Positions 1-8,861 of a stretch of 64,000 nucleotides of DNA are shown piece after piece (the first letter of the stretch is position 1; the number at the start of each line of letters is the position of its first letter). Source of the stretch: an uncultured Raoultella sp. (lineage in GTDB: Bacteria > Pseudomonadota > Gammaproteobacteria > Enterobacterales > Enterobacteriaceae); assembly GCA_900759445.1 (NCBI GenBank), contig CAAEVH010000048.1:163593-227592 (forward strand), read 5' to 3'. The notes below the pieces were generated by a model. It made no database searches. It was not told where the DNA came from and saw only the letters and a list, made by a program, of their open reading frames with translations. The position numbers and the translations under genes are program-made.

Positions 1-395
1 GTCGCATCGCGATTAATTGCGGTCACCGTAGCCAGGTTATCCTTCACCACCGAATCCGGGAGCGTGCTGAAGGCGGCAAGCAGCGCGATACCCGCCTGCT
101 GATTCGCTTTCTCCTGGAAATCGTAGCCGCTGGCCTTCAGCCAGGCCTTATCCGCCTGGGTTTTATTCTGTTTTGCGTGCGCGAGCTGACCGCGGGTGAG
201 CGTGGCGGCATCGCCCTTCAGCGCAGCGCGCAGCTGCGCCAGCGCCTGACCTTCAAGATCGTCAAACGCCGGGCTGGCCGCCGCTGGCGTCACGCTACCG
301 GCGATCGCTGCCGCTTGGTTCAGCGGAACCTCTTTCGCCAGAGCCGGCAGCGCCAGGATCAACGCTGAGGTCAGGAGTGTGATTTGCAATTTCAT
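1..395 (-). CDS. Secreted protein, N-terminal part only, family not recognised
   Basis: The gene runs off the left edge, so only about the first 131 residues are visible. They begin MKLQITLLTSALILALPALA, a typical Sec signal peptide with probable cleavage after ALA. The mature part is rich in alanine and glutamine and looks helical, with no motif I can assign. It is divergent from rlmJ. In E. coli the gene divergent from rlmJ is prlC, but the sequence here is not an oligopeptidase A start, so this is probably an inserted secreted protein. The ATG at 393-395 has an AGGAAAA-like stretch upstream. The location (periplasm or outside) is inferred from the signal peptide alone. Confidence 0.7.
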   Translation of the reverse strand, partial: MKLQITLLTSALILALPALAKEVPLNQAAAIAGSVTPAAASPAFDDLEGQALAQLRAALKGDAATLTRGQLAHAKQNKTQADKAWLKASGYDFQEKANQQAGIALLAAFSTLPDSVVKDNLATVTAINRDA

Positions 396-588
396 TATTT
401 TTCCTTTTATTCAAACAATTACCTTGCCTTCACGCGACGCTAGCGCTGATATTTGACATTTTTATGACGCAGTCATGTTTTGCAACGCTTTTGACCCCAT
501 TGAAACAGCGCGGCGCTACAGCGGTAATCTGTACGGATCTGCGGTAAACTATCGGTCATCTTGTTTAATTCCCGGAATCTCTGCATCC

Positions 589-1431
589 ATGCTCAGTTAT
601 CGCCACAGCTTTCACGCAGGCAACCACGCCGACGTCCTTAAACACACCGTTCAGAGTCTGATCATTGAATCGCTGAAAGAGAAAGAAAAACCGTTTCTCT
701 ATCTGGACACTCACGCCGGCGCGGGCCGCTATCAGCTGAGCGGCGAGCACGCCGAACGTACGGGTGAATACCTGGAAGGCATTTCCCGTATCTGGCAGCA
801 GGACGACCTGCCGGCCGAGATGGAAGCCTACATATCCGTCATCCAGCATTTCAACCGTAGCGGCCAGCTGCGCTACTACCCGGGTTCTCCGCTGATCGCC
901 CGCCAGCTGCTGCGCGAGCAGGACAGCCTGCAAATGACCGAACTGCACCCGAGCGATTTTCCGCTGCTGCGTTCGGAATTTCAAAAAGATGCCCGTGCCC
1001 GCGTGGAAAAAGCCGATGGCTACCTGCAGCTGAAAGCGAAGCTGCCGCCGGTGTCCCGTCGCGGCCTGATTCTTATCGATCCGCCGTACGAGATTAAAAG
1101 CGACTACCAGGCGGTCGTGGCCGGCATCCACGAAGGCTACAAACGCTTTGCCACCGGCACCTATGCGCTGTGGTATCCGGTGGTGCTGCGCGCGCAGATT
1201 AAGCGCATGATCAAAGATCTGGAAGCGACCGGCATTCGTAAAATCATGCAGATTGAACTTGCCGTGCGTCCTGACAGCGACCAGCGCGGCATGACCGCTT
1301 CCGGGATGATCGTCATTAACCCACCGTGGAAGCTGGAACAGCAGATGAACAACGTCCTGCCGTGGTTGCATAAGAAACTCTCGCCGACCGGCATCGGACA
1401 TGCCACCGTTGGCTGGATCGTACCGGAGTAA
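589..1431 (+). CDS. rlmJ: 23S rRNA (adenine2030-N6)-methyltransferase RlmJ
   Basis: A 280-residue protein that methylates A2030 of 23S rRNA using S-adenosylmethionine. The sequence from MLSYRHSFHAGNHADVLKH to the C-terminal WIVPE follows E. coli RlmJ (formerly YhiR) almost residue for residue. The catalytic motif DPPYE, typical of N6-adenine methyltransferases, lies near residue 164, and the AdoMet-binding stretch LDTHAGAGRY near residue 41. I chose the ATG at 589, because the in-frame extension back to 475 has no counterpart in the family and ends at exactly the conserved start. It lies upstream of gor in the same orientation, as in E. coli. Confidence 0.97.
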   Translation: MLSYRHSFHAGNHADVLKHTVQSLIIESLKEKEKPFLYLDTHAGAGRYQLSGEHAERTGEYLEGISRIWQQDDLPAEMEAYISVIQHFNRSGQLRYYPGSPLIARQLLREQDSLQMTELHPSDFPLLRSEFQKDARARVEKADGYLQLKAKLPPVSRRGLILIDPPYEIKSDYQAVVAGIHEGYKRFATGTYALWYPVVLRAQIKRMIKDLEATGIRKIMQIELAVRPDSDQRGMTASGMIVINPPWKLEQQMNNVLPWLHKKLSPTGIGHATVGWIVPE

Positions 1432-1528
1432 TCACAGCCATCGGTGGAACCTTTTACGCCTCGCGCTACAATCGCGGTCATTCAACGATTAAGGGCCTAC
1501 CAGGATAGGTCTTCTAAGGATACAGGCT

Positions 1529-2881
1529 ATGAGCAAACATTATGATTACATCGCTATCGGCGGCGGCAGTGGCGGCATCGCCTCCATCAACCGTGCGGCA
1601 ATGTATGGCCAGAAGTGCGCGCTGATTGAAGCTAAAGATCTGGGCGGCACCTGCGTCAACGTCGGCTGCGTACCGAAGAAAATCATGTGGCATGCGGCGC
1701 AGATTCGCGAAGCGATTCATCTGTATGGCCCGGACTACGGTTTCGATACCACGATTAACCACTTCGACTGGGACAAACTGGTGGCCAGCCGCAGCGCGTA
1801 TATCGACCGTATCCACACCTCCTACGACAACGTGTTAGGCAAAAACAAGGTTGATGTCATCAAAGGCTTCGCCCGTTTTGTGGATGCTAAAACCGTGGAA
1901 GTGAATGGCGAAACGATCACCGCCGATCATATCCTGATCGCCACCGGCGGCCGTCCGAGCCATCCGTCTATTCCGGGCGTTGAGTACGGCATCGACTCTA
2001 ACGGCTTCTTCGAGCTGCCGGCCCTGCCGAAGCGCGTCGCCGTGGTGGGCGCAGGCTATATTGCCGTTGAGCTGGCTGGCGTCATTAACGGCCTCGGCGC
2101 CGAAACGCACCTGTTCGTGCGTAAACATGCGCCGCTGCGCAGCTTCGATCCGCTGATCGTCGATACCCTGGTCGAAGTGATGAACAGCGAAGGGCCGCAG
2201 CTGCACACTCACGCCATTCCGCAAGCGGTAGTGAAAAACGCAGACGGCAGCCTGACGCTTCAGCTGGAAGATGGCCGGAGTCAGACCGTGGATTGCCTGA
2301 TCTGGGCCATTGGGCGTGAGCCGGAGACCGATAATTTCAACCTCGCAGCCGCTGGCGTAAAAACCAACGACAAAGGCTATATCGTGGTGGATAAATTCCA
2401 GAACACCAACGTGCCGGGGATCTATGCCGTGGGCGATAACACCGGGGCGGTGGAGCTGACGCCGGTGGCGGTAGCGGCGGGTCGTCGTCTGTCTGAACGC
2501 CTGTTCAACAACAAGCCGGAAGAGCATCTGGATTACAGCAATATCCCGACTGTGGTCTTCAGCCATCCGCCGATCGGCACCGTCGGTTTAACCGAGCCGC
2601 AGGCGCGCGAGCAGTATGGCGATGACGCCGTGAAAGTCTATAAATCCGCTTTCACCGCCATGTATACCGCCGTGACCTCGCACCGCCAGCCGTGCCGCAT
2701 GAAGCTGGTATGCGTCGGCCCGGAAGAGAAGATTGTCGGCATTCACGGTATCGGCTTCGGCATGGATGAAATGCTGCAGGGCTTTGCGGTGGCGCTGAAA
2801 ATGGGCGCCACCAAGCAGGACTTCGACAATACCGTGGCGATTCACCCGACGGCCGCGGAAGAGTTCGTAACCATGCGTTAA
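1529..2881 (+). CDS. gor: Glutathione reductase (NADPH)
   Basis: A 450-residue cytoplasmic flavoenzyme that reduces glutathione disulphide to glutathione with NADPH. The FAD-binding GGGSGG motif is at residues 11-16, the redox-active disulphide is Cys42 and Cys47 in [13 protein letters not shown], the NADPH-binding Rossmann motif is [13 protein letters not shown], and the C-terminal catalytic histidine lies in the HPTAAEE motif. The length equals that of E. coli Gor. The start has an AAGGAT ribosome-binding site upstream. A clear intrinsic terminator follows directly after the stop. It is transcribed downstream of rlmJ across a 97-bp gap, so it may have its own promoter. Confidence 0.98.
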   Translation: MSKHYDYIAIGGGSGGIASINRAAMYGQKCALIEAKDLGGTCVNVGCVPKKIMWHAAQIREAIHLYGPDYGFDTTINHFDWDKLVASRSAYIDRIHTSYDNVLGKNKVDVIKGFARFVDAKTVEVNGETITADHILIATGGRPSHPSIPGVEYGIDSNGFFELPALPKRVAVVGAGYIAVELAGVINGLGAETHLFVRKHAPLRSFDPLIVDTLVEVMNSEGPQLHTHAIPQAVVKNADGSLTLQLEDGRSQTVDCLIWAIGREPETDNFNLAAAGVKTNDKGYIVVDKFQNTNVPGIYAVGDNTGAVELTPVAVAAGRRLSERLFNNKPEEHLDYSNIPTVVFSHPPIGTVGLTEPQAREQYGDDAVKVYKSAFTAMYTAVTSHRQPCRMKLVCVGPEEKIVGIHGIGFGMDEMLQGFAVALKMGATKQDFDNTVAIHPTAAEEFVTMR

Positions 2882-2888
2882 TCCTCTC

Positions 2889-2913
2889 AGCCCCGTGTTC
2901 TCACGGGGCTTTT
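2889..2913 (+). terminator. Intrinsic terminator of gor
   Basis: A perfect 9-bp stem (AGCCCCGTG / CACGGGGCT) with a TTCT loop is followed by a short T run. It begins eight bases after the gor stop codon and lies just before the convergent end of the 2935-3990 gene. Confidence 0.85.
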
Positions 2914-2934
2914 AAACCTCATTGCGTGATACCT

Positions 2935-3990
2935 TCAGGCGCTATCGCCTATCTCAATCAGGACTTTTACAAAAAACGTTTCCCGCTGATATAACCCGGG
3001 AAAAATAGCCGGAACATCTTTAAGCGCGACGCGTTTAGTGATTAAAGGCTGAACATCAATGACGCCGGAACTGAGGTACTTAATCGATGTATCCCACTCC
3101 GGGCCTGGGAAAGGCGCTGAAATAGAATTCCACGAACCCAGCACTTTAATTTCATTGCGGATAATTTTCTCAAAGTTAAGCCGGGGGAAAGCGACGTCGC
3201 CATAAGGAATACCCAAGAGGACCACGGCCCCACCTTTCGCCGCCAGAAGCATTGCGCTGGCAATCCCCGCGGGATGCCCTGAAGACTCAATAACGATATC
3301 TACGCCGGAGCTTTCTGTGAGCTCATGAAAACGGGACAGATAGCCTTCATCCTCGACCGAGAAAACATCTCTGGCCCCGGTCTCTTTGGCGATATCGAGC
3401 TTCTTTCGATCGGTATCAAAAGCAAACACTTCCCCGGCACCACAGACCTGGGCCCACTGTACTGCCAGCAGCCCGATGGTACCGCAGCCAACCACCGCCA
3501 CCCGGCAGCCAACTTTAATATCGACCTGGCGTAGAGCGTGTACCACTACGCTGGAAGGTTCAATAAAGCTTGCCGTCGCAAAATCCATGGTCGCAGGCAG
3601 AAGTAAAACATTACGCGACGGCACCACAATATATTCCGCAAAAGCGCCGTTTTTATGTCCCCCGAGAACGTTGAGATCGATGCACTGCGAATAGCGCCCT
3701 TGTTGGCAATATTTGCATTGAAAACAGGGGAAGCAATTACAGGCCGTCACGCGATCGCCATTTTTCACTTCCTTCACAGCAGGACCGGTTTTCACCACTT
3801 CACCAGAAAATTCGTGCCCCCAGGTCAGCCCAGGGTTATAAGATCCCAGTTTGCCAAAACGAGAAATATCGGAGCCACAGATGCCCGCAACCTGGACCTT
3901 AATTAAAACATCGTCATCATTTTCAATGTCGGGTTGGATCGTCTCTTCATATCTCACATCCTGTCGCGAATAAAGATTTAATGCTTTCAT
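2935..3990 (-). CDS. Zinc-dependent medium-chain dehydrogenase, GatD-like polyol (phosphate) dehydrogenase
   Basis: A 351-residue enzyme of the medium-chain alcohol/polyol dehydrogenase family. Catalytic zinc motifs are CGSD near residue 37 and GHEFSG near residue 59. The structural-zinc cluster is four cysteines within CNCFPCFQCKYCQQGRYSQC. The NAD-binding Rossmann motif VVGCGTIG sits near residue 167. Overall it most resembles galactitol-1-phosphate 5-dehydrogenase (GatD) and sorbitol dehydrogenases. The start at 3990 was chosen because MKALNLYSRQDVRYEE is the family start and GGGAG precedes it; a longer reading to 4113 adds unrelated residues. It is the last gene of the regulator-aldolase-HPr unit. 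Oxidation of a sugar-alcohol phosphate to a ketose phosphate is inferred; the substrate is unknown. Confidence 0.85.
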   Translation of the reverse strand: MKALNLYSRQDVRYEETIQPDIENDDDVLIKVQVAGICGSDISRFGKLGSYNPGLTWGHEFSGEVVKTGPAVKEVKNGDRVTACNCFPCFQCKYCQQGRYSQCIDLNVLGGHKNGAFAEYIVVPSRNVLLLPATMDFATASFIEPSSVVVHALRQVDIKVGCRVAVVGCGTIGLLAVQWAQVCGAGEVFAFDTDRKKLDIAKETGARDVFSVEDEGYLSRFHELTESSGVDIVIESSGHPAGIASAMLLAAKGGAVVLLGIPYGDVAFPRLNFEKIIRNEIKVLGSWNSISAPFPGPEWDTSIKYLSSGVIDVQPLITKRVALKDVPAIFPGLYQRETFFVKVLIEIGDSA

Positions 3991-4145
3991 ATCATCACTC
4001 CCGGATAAAAAGTGAATGAGAGTCATAAAGCGAGTGAGCCATTGGGTGAGAAACGACAACAGAAAGCCGTTGAGGCTGCATAAGCGAGCCTCTGTTGCTG
4101 ATGTGAATCTCACCCAAAATACAGGGGCATAATTTATTTCGTGAA

Positions 4146-4415
4146 TTACTCTTTTTCGCCAAAGCCCGCAGCGAAAGCAGTTTTTAATTCACTCATTAAT
4201 TCATGTTCATCCTCGCCATTGCAGATAATATCAATCATGGTATTACCCTTTACGCCAGCACCAAGAATACTCATCATGCCTTTTATCTGAATCTCTCGTC
4301 CTTCATTGACCAGCGTTAATGATGAGGTATATTTCTTCACGATCCGGGCAAGAGTGGCCGCTGGCCTGGCGTGAAGTCCGGTACTGTTGACGACTCTGAC
4401 GCTTTGTCTAATCAT
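4146..4415 (-). CDS. HPr-family PTS phosphocarrier protein
   Basis: An 89-residue cytoplasmic phosphocarrier. His15 in TGLHARPAA is the residue phosphorylated by enzyme I in the HPr family, and the length matches HPr. The position of the regulatory Ser46 of Gram-positive HPr reads Lys45-Gly46, so seryl phosphorylation is not expected. It lies between the class II aldolase and a dehydrogenase, with short gaps, so it is probably a dedicated HPr paralogue supplying phosphate to the EIIA of this locus (10589-11053). That partnership is inferred from context. The general ptsH gene would lie elsewhere in the genome. Confidence 0.9.
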   Translation of the reverse strand: MIRQSVRVVNSTGLHARPAATLARIVKKYTSSLTLVNEGREIQIKGMMSILGAGVKGNTMIDIICNGEDEHELMSELKTAFAAGFGEKE

Positions 4416-4438
4416 AATTCACTTAGCTCTAATAATTT

Positions 4439-5299
4439 TCAGGATGCCTGGCGTAGAAACTGATGCCCTTTATTCATCATAAGAATCTTAGAGTAGACAT
4501 CATCTTCAACGGCTTGTTTTGCCGATGCCATAACTCGTGCCAGATTGGCTTCGTTATTGTTCTGTTGATAAGCTTTGCCAACGGAGGTAATAAAGGCTTT
4601 ACGTAAATCGCTGGCAATATTCACCTTGACCACGTTATAGTTCACAAAACTACGCAGGATATCTTCGTCAATTCCTGAACCGCCGTGAATGACCAGAGGG
4701 ACCGGCGAGACTTCAGCAATTCTCTGCAGCAGCGGAATATCAATACGCGGGACATCATCAAGACCGTGGACGTTACCAATGGAGATAGCCAGCATATCGC
4801 AGCCGGTCTGTTCAACAAATGTCCGTACCTTTTCTGGTTCCGTTTTGCAGTCGGCTTCGCTGACATGATCGTCTTCTTTACCTAAAATCGCCCCCAGCTC
4901 AGCCTCAACCGGAACGCCATATGATTTACAGAAATCAACGGCAGCGGCGGTGAACGCAATGTTTTCTTCGAAGGAAAATGCTGCGCCATCAATCATAACG
5001 GAGGTAAAACCCGCCCGTACGGCCTGTTTGACATCATCAAAAGTTTTACCATGATCGAGGTGCAGGCTAACCGGCACATCCATTTTATCAGCATGACGTT
5101 TAACGATTTCATAAATATAGTCATAGCCTGATAATTGCGCATTGGTCGGTGCAATCTGGATGAAGTTTGGTAACCCTGAGCGCTCAATAGCATTGAGAAT
5201 CGAGATGGTGGTTTCCAGATTCGTGGTATTGAATGCACCGGCAAGTACACGTTTCTCGCGGATACGATCCAGCAAGATTTTACCGTTAACTAATGGCAT
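4439..5299 (-). CDS. Class II ketose-bisphosphate aldolase (GatY/KbaY/FbaA family)
   Basis: A 286-residue zinc-dependent aldolase with the family's usual length. The zinc and active-site regions are visible: SLHLDHGKTFDDV near residues 78-90 (catalytic Asp and zinc-binding His), VEAELGAILGKEDD near residues 131-144, NVHGLDD near residue 176, and VIHGGSGI near residue 204. Members cleave fructose- or tagatose-1,6-bisphosphate, or related ketose phosphates, to dihydroxyacetone phosphate and an aldehyde. It starts 11 bp after the GntR regulator stop and is followed by the HPr-like gene, so it is co-transcribed with the regulator. The exact sugar cannot be told from sequence; a tagatose-type substrate would fit the GatABC-like transporter but is not proven. 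Confidence 0.9.
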   Translation of the reverse strand: MPLVNGKILLDRIREKRVLAGAFNTTNLETTISILNAIERSGLPNFIQIAPTNAQLSGYDYIYEIVKRHADKMDVPVSLHLDHGKTFDDVKQAVRAGFTSVMIDGAAFSFEENIAFTAAAVDFCKSYGVPVEAELGAILGKEDDHVSEADCKTEPEKVRTFVEQTGCDMLAISIGNVHGLDDVPRIDIPLLQRIAEVSPVPLVIHGGSGIDEDILRSFVNYNVVKVNIASDLRKAFITSVGKAYQQNNNEANLARVMASAKQAVEDDVYSKILMMNKGHQFLRQAS

Positions 5300-5310
5300 A
5301 GCATTATCCT

Positions 5311-6048
5311 CTATCTTCGTTGAAGAATAGTACCTAAATAATATTTATCTGATTTTAACCAGACGTTTCCTAAATCAAATGGCATTTTGTTTTCAAGGAA
5401 AACAAGTTGTTCGAGGTGCAAAACGGGGGCATCTTCATTGACTTCTAAATAATGACCACGTTCGCTACCAACAATTTTTGCTGCATAACGGCTTTCCGAA
5501 TAGACAATTTTTTGACCAGATAACTCTTCAACCGTTGGAAACAAATTTTGTTTATTAAAGTCAACATCAGTAATTCCAGGGCAGAGTGCAATGTTGATTC
5601 TGTTTTCAATCAGCATCACTCTCTCGCCTTCCACGCTACGTACACGTTTAAGGTAAAGAATAGGCGCGCCAGGCTCAATTCTTAATTTCTCGGCAACACT
5701 TTTCGACGCTTTCTCAATATATGAAGTAATAACTTCAGTAGTAAATGACAAATGCTGACTTTCAAGTGATTCAGCAAAAGACAATAAACCTTCGCCAAGG
5801 GCATAAGAAATATTTTCTTTTTTTACAAATGTCCCCTTCCCCTGAACCTGGACCAGCAAACCTTCATTGACCAGCATGGTGACCGCTTTCTTTACGGTGC
5901 CCCGGCTGACCTGCAGTATTTCCATAATCTGGTTCTCAGAAGGAATACGATCGCCTTTGCCCAGCTCCCCTTTATAGATGTTTTCGCGGATCCATTCAGA
6001 AACCTGCATATACAACGGAATTTCTGAATCTTTCAGTATGGTGCTCAT
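5311..6048 (-). CDS. GntR-family transcriptional regulator, HutC/UTRA subfamily
   Basis: A 245-residue DNA-binding repressor-type protein. The N-terminal winged helix-turn-helix covers about residues 10-75 (QVSRGTVKKAVTMLVNEGLL and the wing QGKGTFV). The remaining 160 residues fit a UTRA ligand-binding domain, which in this subfamily senses a sugar or amino-acid metabolite. The gene starts the second transcription unit of the locus and is followed by aldolase, HPr and dehydrogenase. A 21-bp element 26 bp upstream of its start is repeated with 15 of 21 identities before the PTS unit, so it probably controls both units and itself. The gene is strikingly AT-rich relative to the flanking chromosome. 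Confidence 0.9.
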   Translation of the reverse strand: MSTILKDSEIPLYMQVSEWIRENIYKGELGKGDRIPSENQIMEILQVSRGTVKKAVTMLVNEGLLVQVQGKGTFVKKENISYALGEGLLSFAESLESQHLSFTTEVITSYIEKASKSVAEKLRIEPGAPILYLKRVRSVEGERVMLIENRINIALCPGITDVDFNKQNLFPTVEELSGQKIVYSESRYAAKIVGSERGHYLEVNEDAPVLHLEQLVFLENKMPFDLGNVWLKSDKYYLGTILQRR

Positions 6049-6073
6049 GTTGTGCTTCTCCTGTGTAGATCAT

Positions 6074-6094
6074 CTGTATACAAGTATGAACAAG
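6074..6094 (-). promoter_or_regulatory. Candidate GntR operator before the regulator unit, overlapping its promoter
   Basis: This 21-bp stretch shares 15 of 21 positions, in the same orientation, with 11117-11137 before the PTS unit. Common blocks are TACAA and CAAG. It contains the palindrome TGTATACA. On the minus strand a TATTAT -10-like box lies at 6100-6105, which would put the transcription start inside this element, a position expected for autorepression. The site is a prediction from the two copies only. Confidence 0.55.
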
Positions 6095-6198
6095 TTACGA
6101 TAATACAGAGTTTTTTAAAAATCTAACTATATGATCAACTTCACAGTTTCAGCCCAACCCCCTGTTCCCCCTGTAACAAAGCGTTACGTGGCATATCG

Positions 6199-6234
6199 GC
6201 CCCCTCCCGACCGTTGAGCGGGAAGGGGCTCCCC
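6199..6234 (-). terminator. GC-rich hairpin after the PTS/kinase/dehydrogenase unit
   Basis: Just downstream of the 6237-7271 stop codon a strong hairpin is present, with arms GCCCCTTCCCG and CGGGAGGGGGC and one mismatch. There is no clear T tract after it on the minus strand. It could end or attenuate transcription between the first unit and the regulator unit. Confidence 0.45.
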
Positions 6235-6236
6235 GC

Positions 6237-7271
6237 TTAACCCTCAGATTTAATAATTATTTTCAGTACGTCGTTTTCAGGATTTGCCGCAAACTCAATT
6301 GCTTCTTCAAGACGAGAAAGAGGCCAGGTATGCGTGATCATCTCTCTGGTATTGATTTTGTCTTTTTCAACGATCTCAATCGCTTCTTTCATGTCGTAAG
6401 GGGTGAGAGAGTATGTACCAACGATGGATATTTCATCCCGGAACAGGCGTCCGGCATCAATTTCCACCACCGGGTTTTTATCAAATGGCGAGAATACAAC
6501 GACCCGACCTCCCCGCCGCACCACGTTCACCGCCTGAGAAACTAATGACGACACGCCGGCCGCAATAATCACCACGTCGGGCCCTTTCCCATCGGTTATT
6601 TCAGCTACCCGCGTTTCAAGATCTTCATTCGCCGGGTCAATCGCATGGGTTACGCCGATTTTCAACGCCAGTTCACGTTTAAAGCGCGAAAGGTCGGAAA
6701 CGATGACGGTTGATGCCCCCTTCAGCGCGGCAAGCTGTGCGCTGACCAGGCCAATGGTGCCGGAACCCAATACCAGCACCGTATCTTTTGCATGGATATT
6801 TGCTGATTTCAGACCATGTAAACAACAGGCCACCGGTTCGATCATCGCCGCACGATCCCAGTCGAGTTGCTCCACAATTCGATGCGTCAGATGCTCAACG
6901 TGTAGCTGAGGGATACGAATGAACTCACTGAAACCACCGGGCTCAAGATTGGTTTTTTTAAATTGATCGCAGAGGGTAAAATATCCTCTGTCGCAGTAGT
7001 GGCAGTTAAAACAAGGAACGTGAATAGCGGTTATCACGCGTTCGCCCACGCGGTAGCGGGTCACGTTTTTCCCGACCTTCACAACTTCGCCAGAGACTTC
7101 ATGGCCGAGAATAACAGGCCCCGTTACGGTCTGGTGCTGCGCCTTATGAATATCAGTGCCGCACAGACCGCAGGAGTGCATTTTAATGAGCATATCGCCA
7201 TCGCCTATTTCAGGCACCGCGATATCTTCATAACGAATATCATTTTTGCTGTAGTAGACGCTGGCTTTCAT
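6237..7271 (-). CDS. Zinc-dependent medium-chain dehydrogenase, sorbitol/polyol dehydrogenase-like
   Basis: A 344-residue enzyme of the same superfamily as the 2935-3990 product but clearly diverged from it. Catalytic zinc motifs CGLCGTDIH and GHEVSG are present, as are a four-cysteine structural zinc site (CFNCHYCDRGYFTLC) and the NAD-binding motif VLGSGTIG. Its ATG overlaps the stop codon of the FGGY kinase (ATGA), so translation is coupled. It is the last gene of the PTS unit. Having two polyol dehydrogenases in one locus suggests either two oxidation steps or two related substrates. The specific substrate is unknown. Confidence 0.87.
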   Translation of the reverse strand: MKASVYYSKNDIRYEDIAVPEIGDGDMLIKMHSCGLCGTDIHKAQHQTVTGPVILGHEVSGEVVKVGKNVTRYRVGERVITAIHVPCFNCHYCDRGYFTLCDQFKKTNLEPGGFSEFIRIPQLHVEHLTHRIVEQLDWDRAAMIEPVACCLHGLKSANIHAKDTVLVLGSGTIGLVSAQLAALKGASTVIVSDLSRFKRELALKIGVTHAIDPANEDLETRVAEITDGKGPDVVIIAAGVSSLVSQAVNVVRRGGRVVVFSPFDKNPVVEIDAGRLFRDEISIVGTYSLTPYDMKEAIEIVEKDKINTREMITHTWPLSRLEEAIEFAANPENDVLKIIIKSEG

Positions 7272-8782
7272 TGGCTAACTCCATAACAAAGATGCTCAGC
7301 ACGCATCTTGGATTCATAAAGCGGTTTATACACCTGGCTAAAAATTTGCTGATAATGTGCAACAACCTCAGGCTCTGGCCGATAATTTTTCAGCTCTGCC
7401 GGCGCGGTAAGGGCACAGTTATCCATATCCACTCCGACGGCTTTTGCCGCCAGCATTGCCGCCCCTTTGCTCACGGCCTCATCGACATTACAGGCGACAA
7501 TTTCCCTGTTCAGAATGTTTGCTTTCAGCTGTAGCCAGTAGGGGTTTTTACACGCCGCACCAATGACGTTGACGACCGGGTAGTGGCGCCCTGTCAGGGT
7601 TTCATACAAATCGAGAAGATTTTTCAGTTCAAAACACAAGCCCTGGAAAACGAAGCGCAGAACATCTTCAGGCCGGGATTTATCATCAAGTCCATAAATC
7701 AACGCCCTGGACCAGGTATTCCTGTCCGGCGGCCCGCTACCCCGCAAATGAGGAATAAAAATGCCGTCCAGTGAGCCTGCAACAACCCGATCTTTTTCAT
7801 TTCTCAGCGTATCCACCATGCGCAGAAAAGCAGGCATATCGAGTTCAAACAGGTTTCTGAACCATTCAATGGCGTAGCCAGCCGAAGGCAGCGAGGCATA
7901 CAGAGAATGAAGCCCCGGCAAAACATGGACCCCGTTAGAGACCCTGGCACGGAAAAAGCTTCTGCTGTTGTTGACGGCCTCGGTCACCACCAACAATCCT
8001 TCCGTGGTGCCGGTAGAATTCAATATTTGGTTTTCGTTATTCAAGCCGACGGCGACAGAACCACACATATGATCATGCCCGGCAATGGCAACCTGCACAT
8101 CGTCCGCCAGCCCGGTGAGGCCGGCAACCTCTGGGGTGATATGGCCTATCGACGTTCCGGCATGAACCAGCGGGCTAAACAGGGATGGGGAAAGTTTGGC
8201 CGCGGCCAGCATCGTTTCGTCCCAACCTCTCTCCGTGATATTCAATGCCATGGTCCGCGAGGCCAGGGAGTACTCCGAGCGTTTTATGCCTGACAATTTA
8301 AAGGCAATATATTCGGCAAGACACAACCACTTTGTTCCATCTGCGGCATTTTTAATATTGTCATGCAACCATCTAATTTTATTAATACTGTAATTTGAAT
8401 GCGCCGGGATACCGGTTATTTCATATATACTTTCAACATCCACAGCCGAAATAATACTCTCCAGCTGCCGTTTTGGCCGGGTATCATACCAGGTTAAAGA
8501 TGGCCCAATAATATTATCATACTCATCGAGCAACACGCCGGCTTCCCCAACGCTGGCAACAGCAACGGCGCGGATATCTGTCACATCGGGTCGATTACCA
8601 GTTATCGTTTTCAGGCCATGGACAATACCCTCCCATATCAGGCGGACGTCAAAATCGGTATTATCGCCATCAATAAGTTTGGCGGTCCTGAAACTATACT
8701 GTTCAATTAAATCAAGCGAAGGAACCTGAAACAAACACACCTTACAATTTGTCGTACCAACATCGATTCCGATCGTATACAT
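7268..8782 (-). CDS. FGGY-family carbohydrate kinase
   Basis: A 504-residue sugar kinase in the xylulokinase/gluconokinase family. The N-terminal phosphate-binding motif is GIDVGTTNCKVCLF, the adenosine-side loop is STGTTEG near residue 270, and the C-terminal GAACKNPYWLQ stretch is typical of FGGY_C. I chose the ATG at 8782, which has the ribosome-binding site AAGGGGAG; the reading back to 8839 adds an atypical N terminus. It lies between the PTS EIIC gene and a dehydrogenase. Galactitol-type pathways normally use a PfkB-family kinase after the PTS, so an FGGY kinase here is unusual. It could phosphorylate a ketose phosphate, or a free sugar entering another way. Confidence 0.9.
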   Translation of the reverse strand: MYTIGIDVGTTNCKVCLFQVPSLDLIEQYSFRTAKLIDGDNTDFDVRLIWEGIVHGLKTITGNRPDVTDIRAVAVASVGEAGVLLDEYDNIIGPSLTWYDTRPKRQLESIISAVDVESIYEITGIPAHSNYSINKIRWLHDNIKNAADGTKWLCLAEYIAFKLSGIKRSEYSLASRTMALNITERGWDETMLAAAKLSPSLFSPLVHAGTSIGHITPEVAGLTGLADDVQVAIAGHDHMCGSVAVGLNNENQILNSTGTTEGLLVVTEAVNNSRSFFRARVSNGVHVLPGLHSLYASLPSAGYAIEWFRNLFELDMPAFLRMVDTLRNEKDRVVAGSLDGIFIPHLRGSGPPDRNTWSRALIYGLDDKSRPEDVLRFVFQGLCFELKNLLDLYETLTGRHYPVVNVIGAACKNPYWLQLKANILNREIVACNVDEAVSKGAAMLAAKAVGVDMDNCALTAPAELKNYRPEPEVVAHYQQIFSQVYKPLYESKMRAEHLCYGVSQ

Positions 8783-8861
8783 TACTCTCCCCTTCTTTTT
8801 GCAAGGGACATAGTTTGTTTTTATTCTGAGGCAGAACATCTCTGCCTCAGAATCAGCAGGA

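Noticed and set aside
565..1401. Long minus-strand reading frame (278 codons) opposite rlmJ
   Set aside because: It lies wholly inside the strongly conserved rlmJ gene and its translation has no family resemblance; it is a by-product of GC-rich codon usage.
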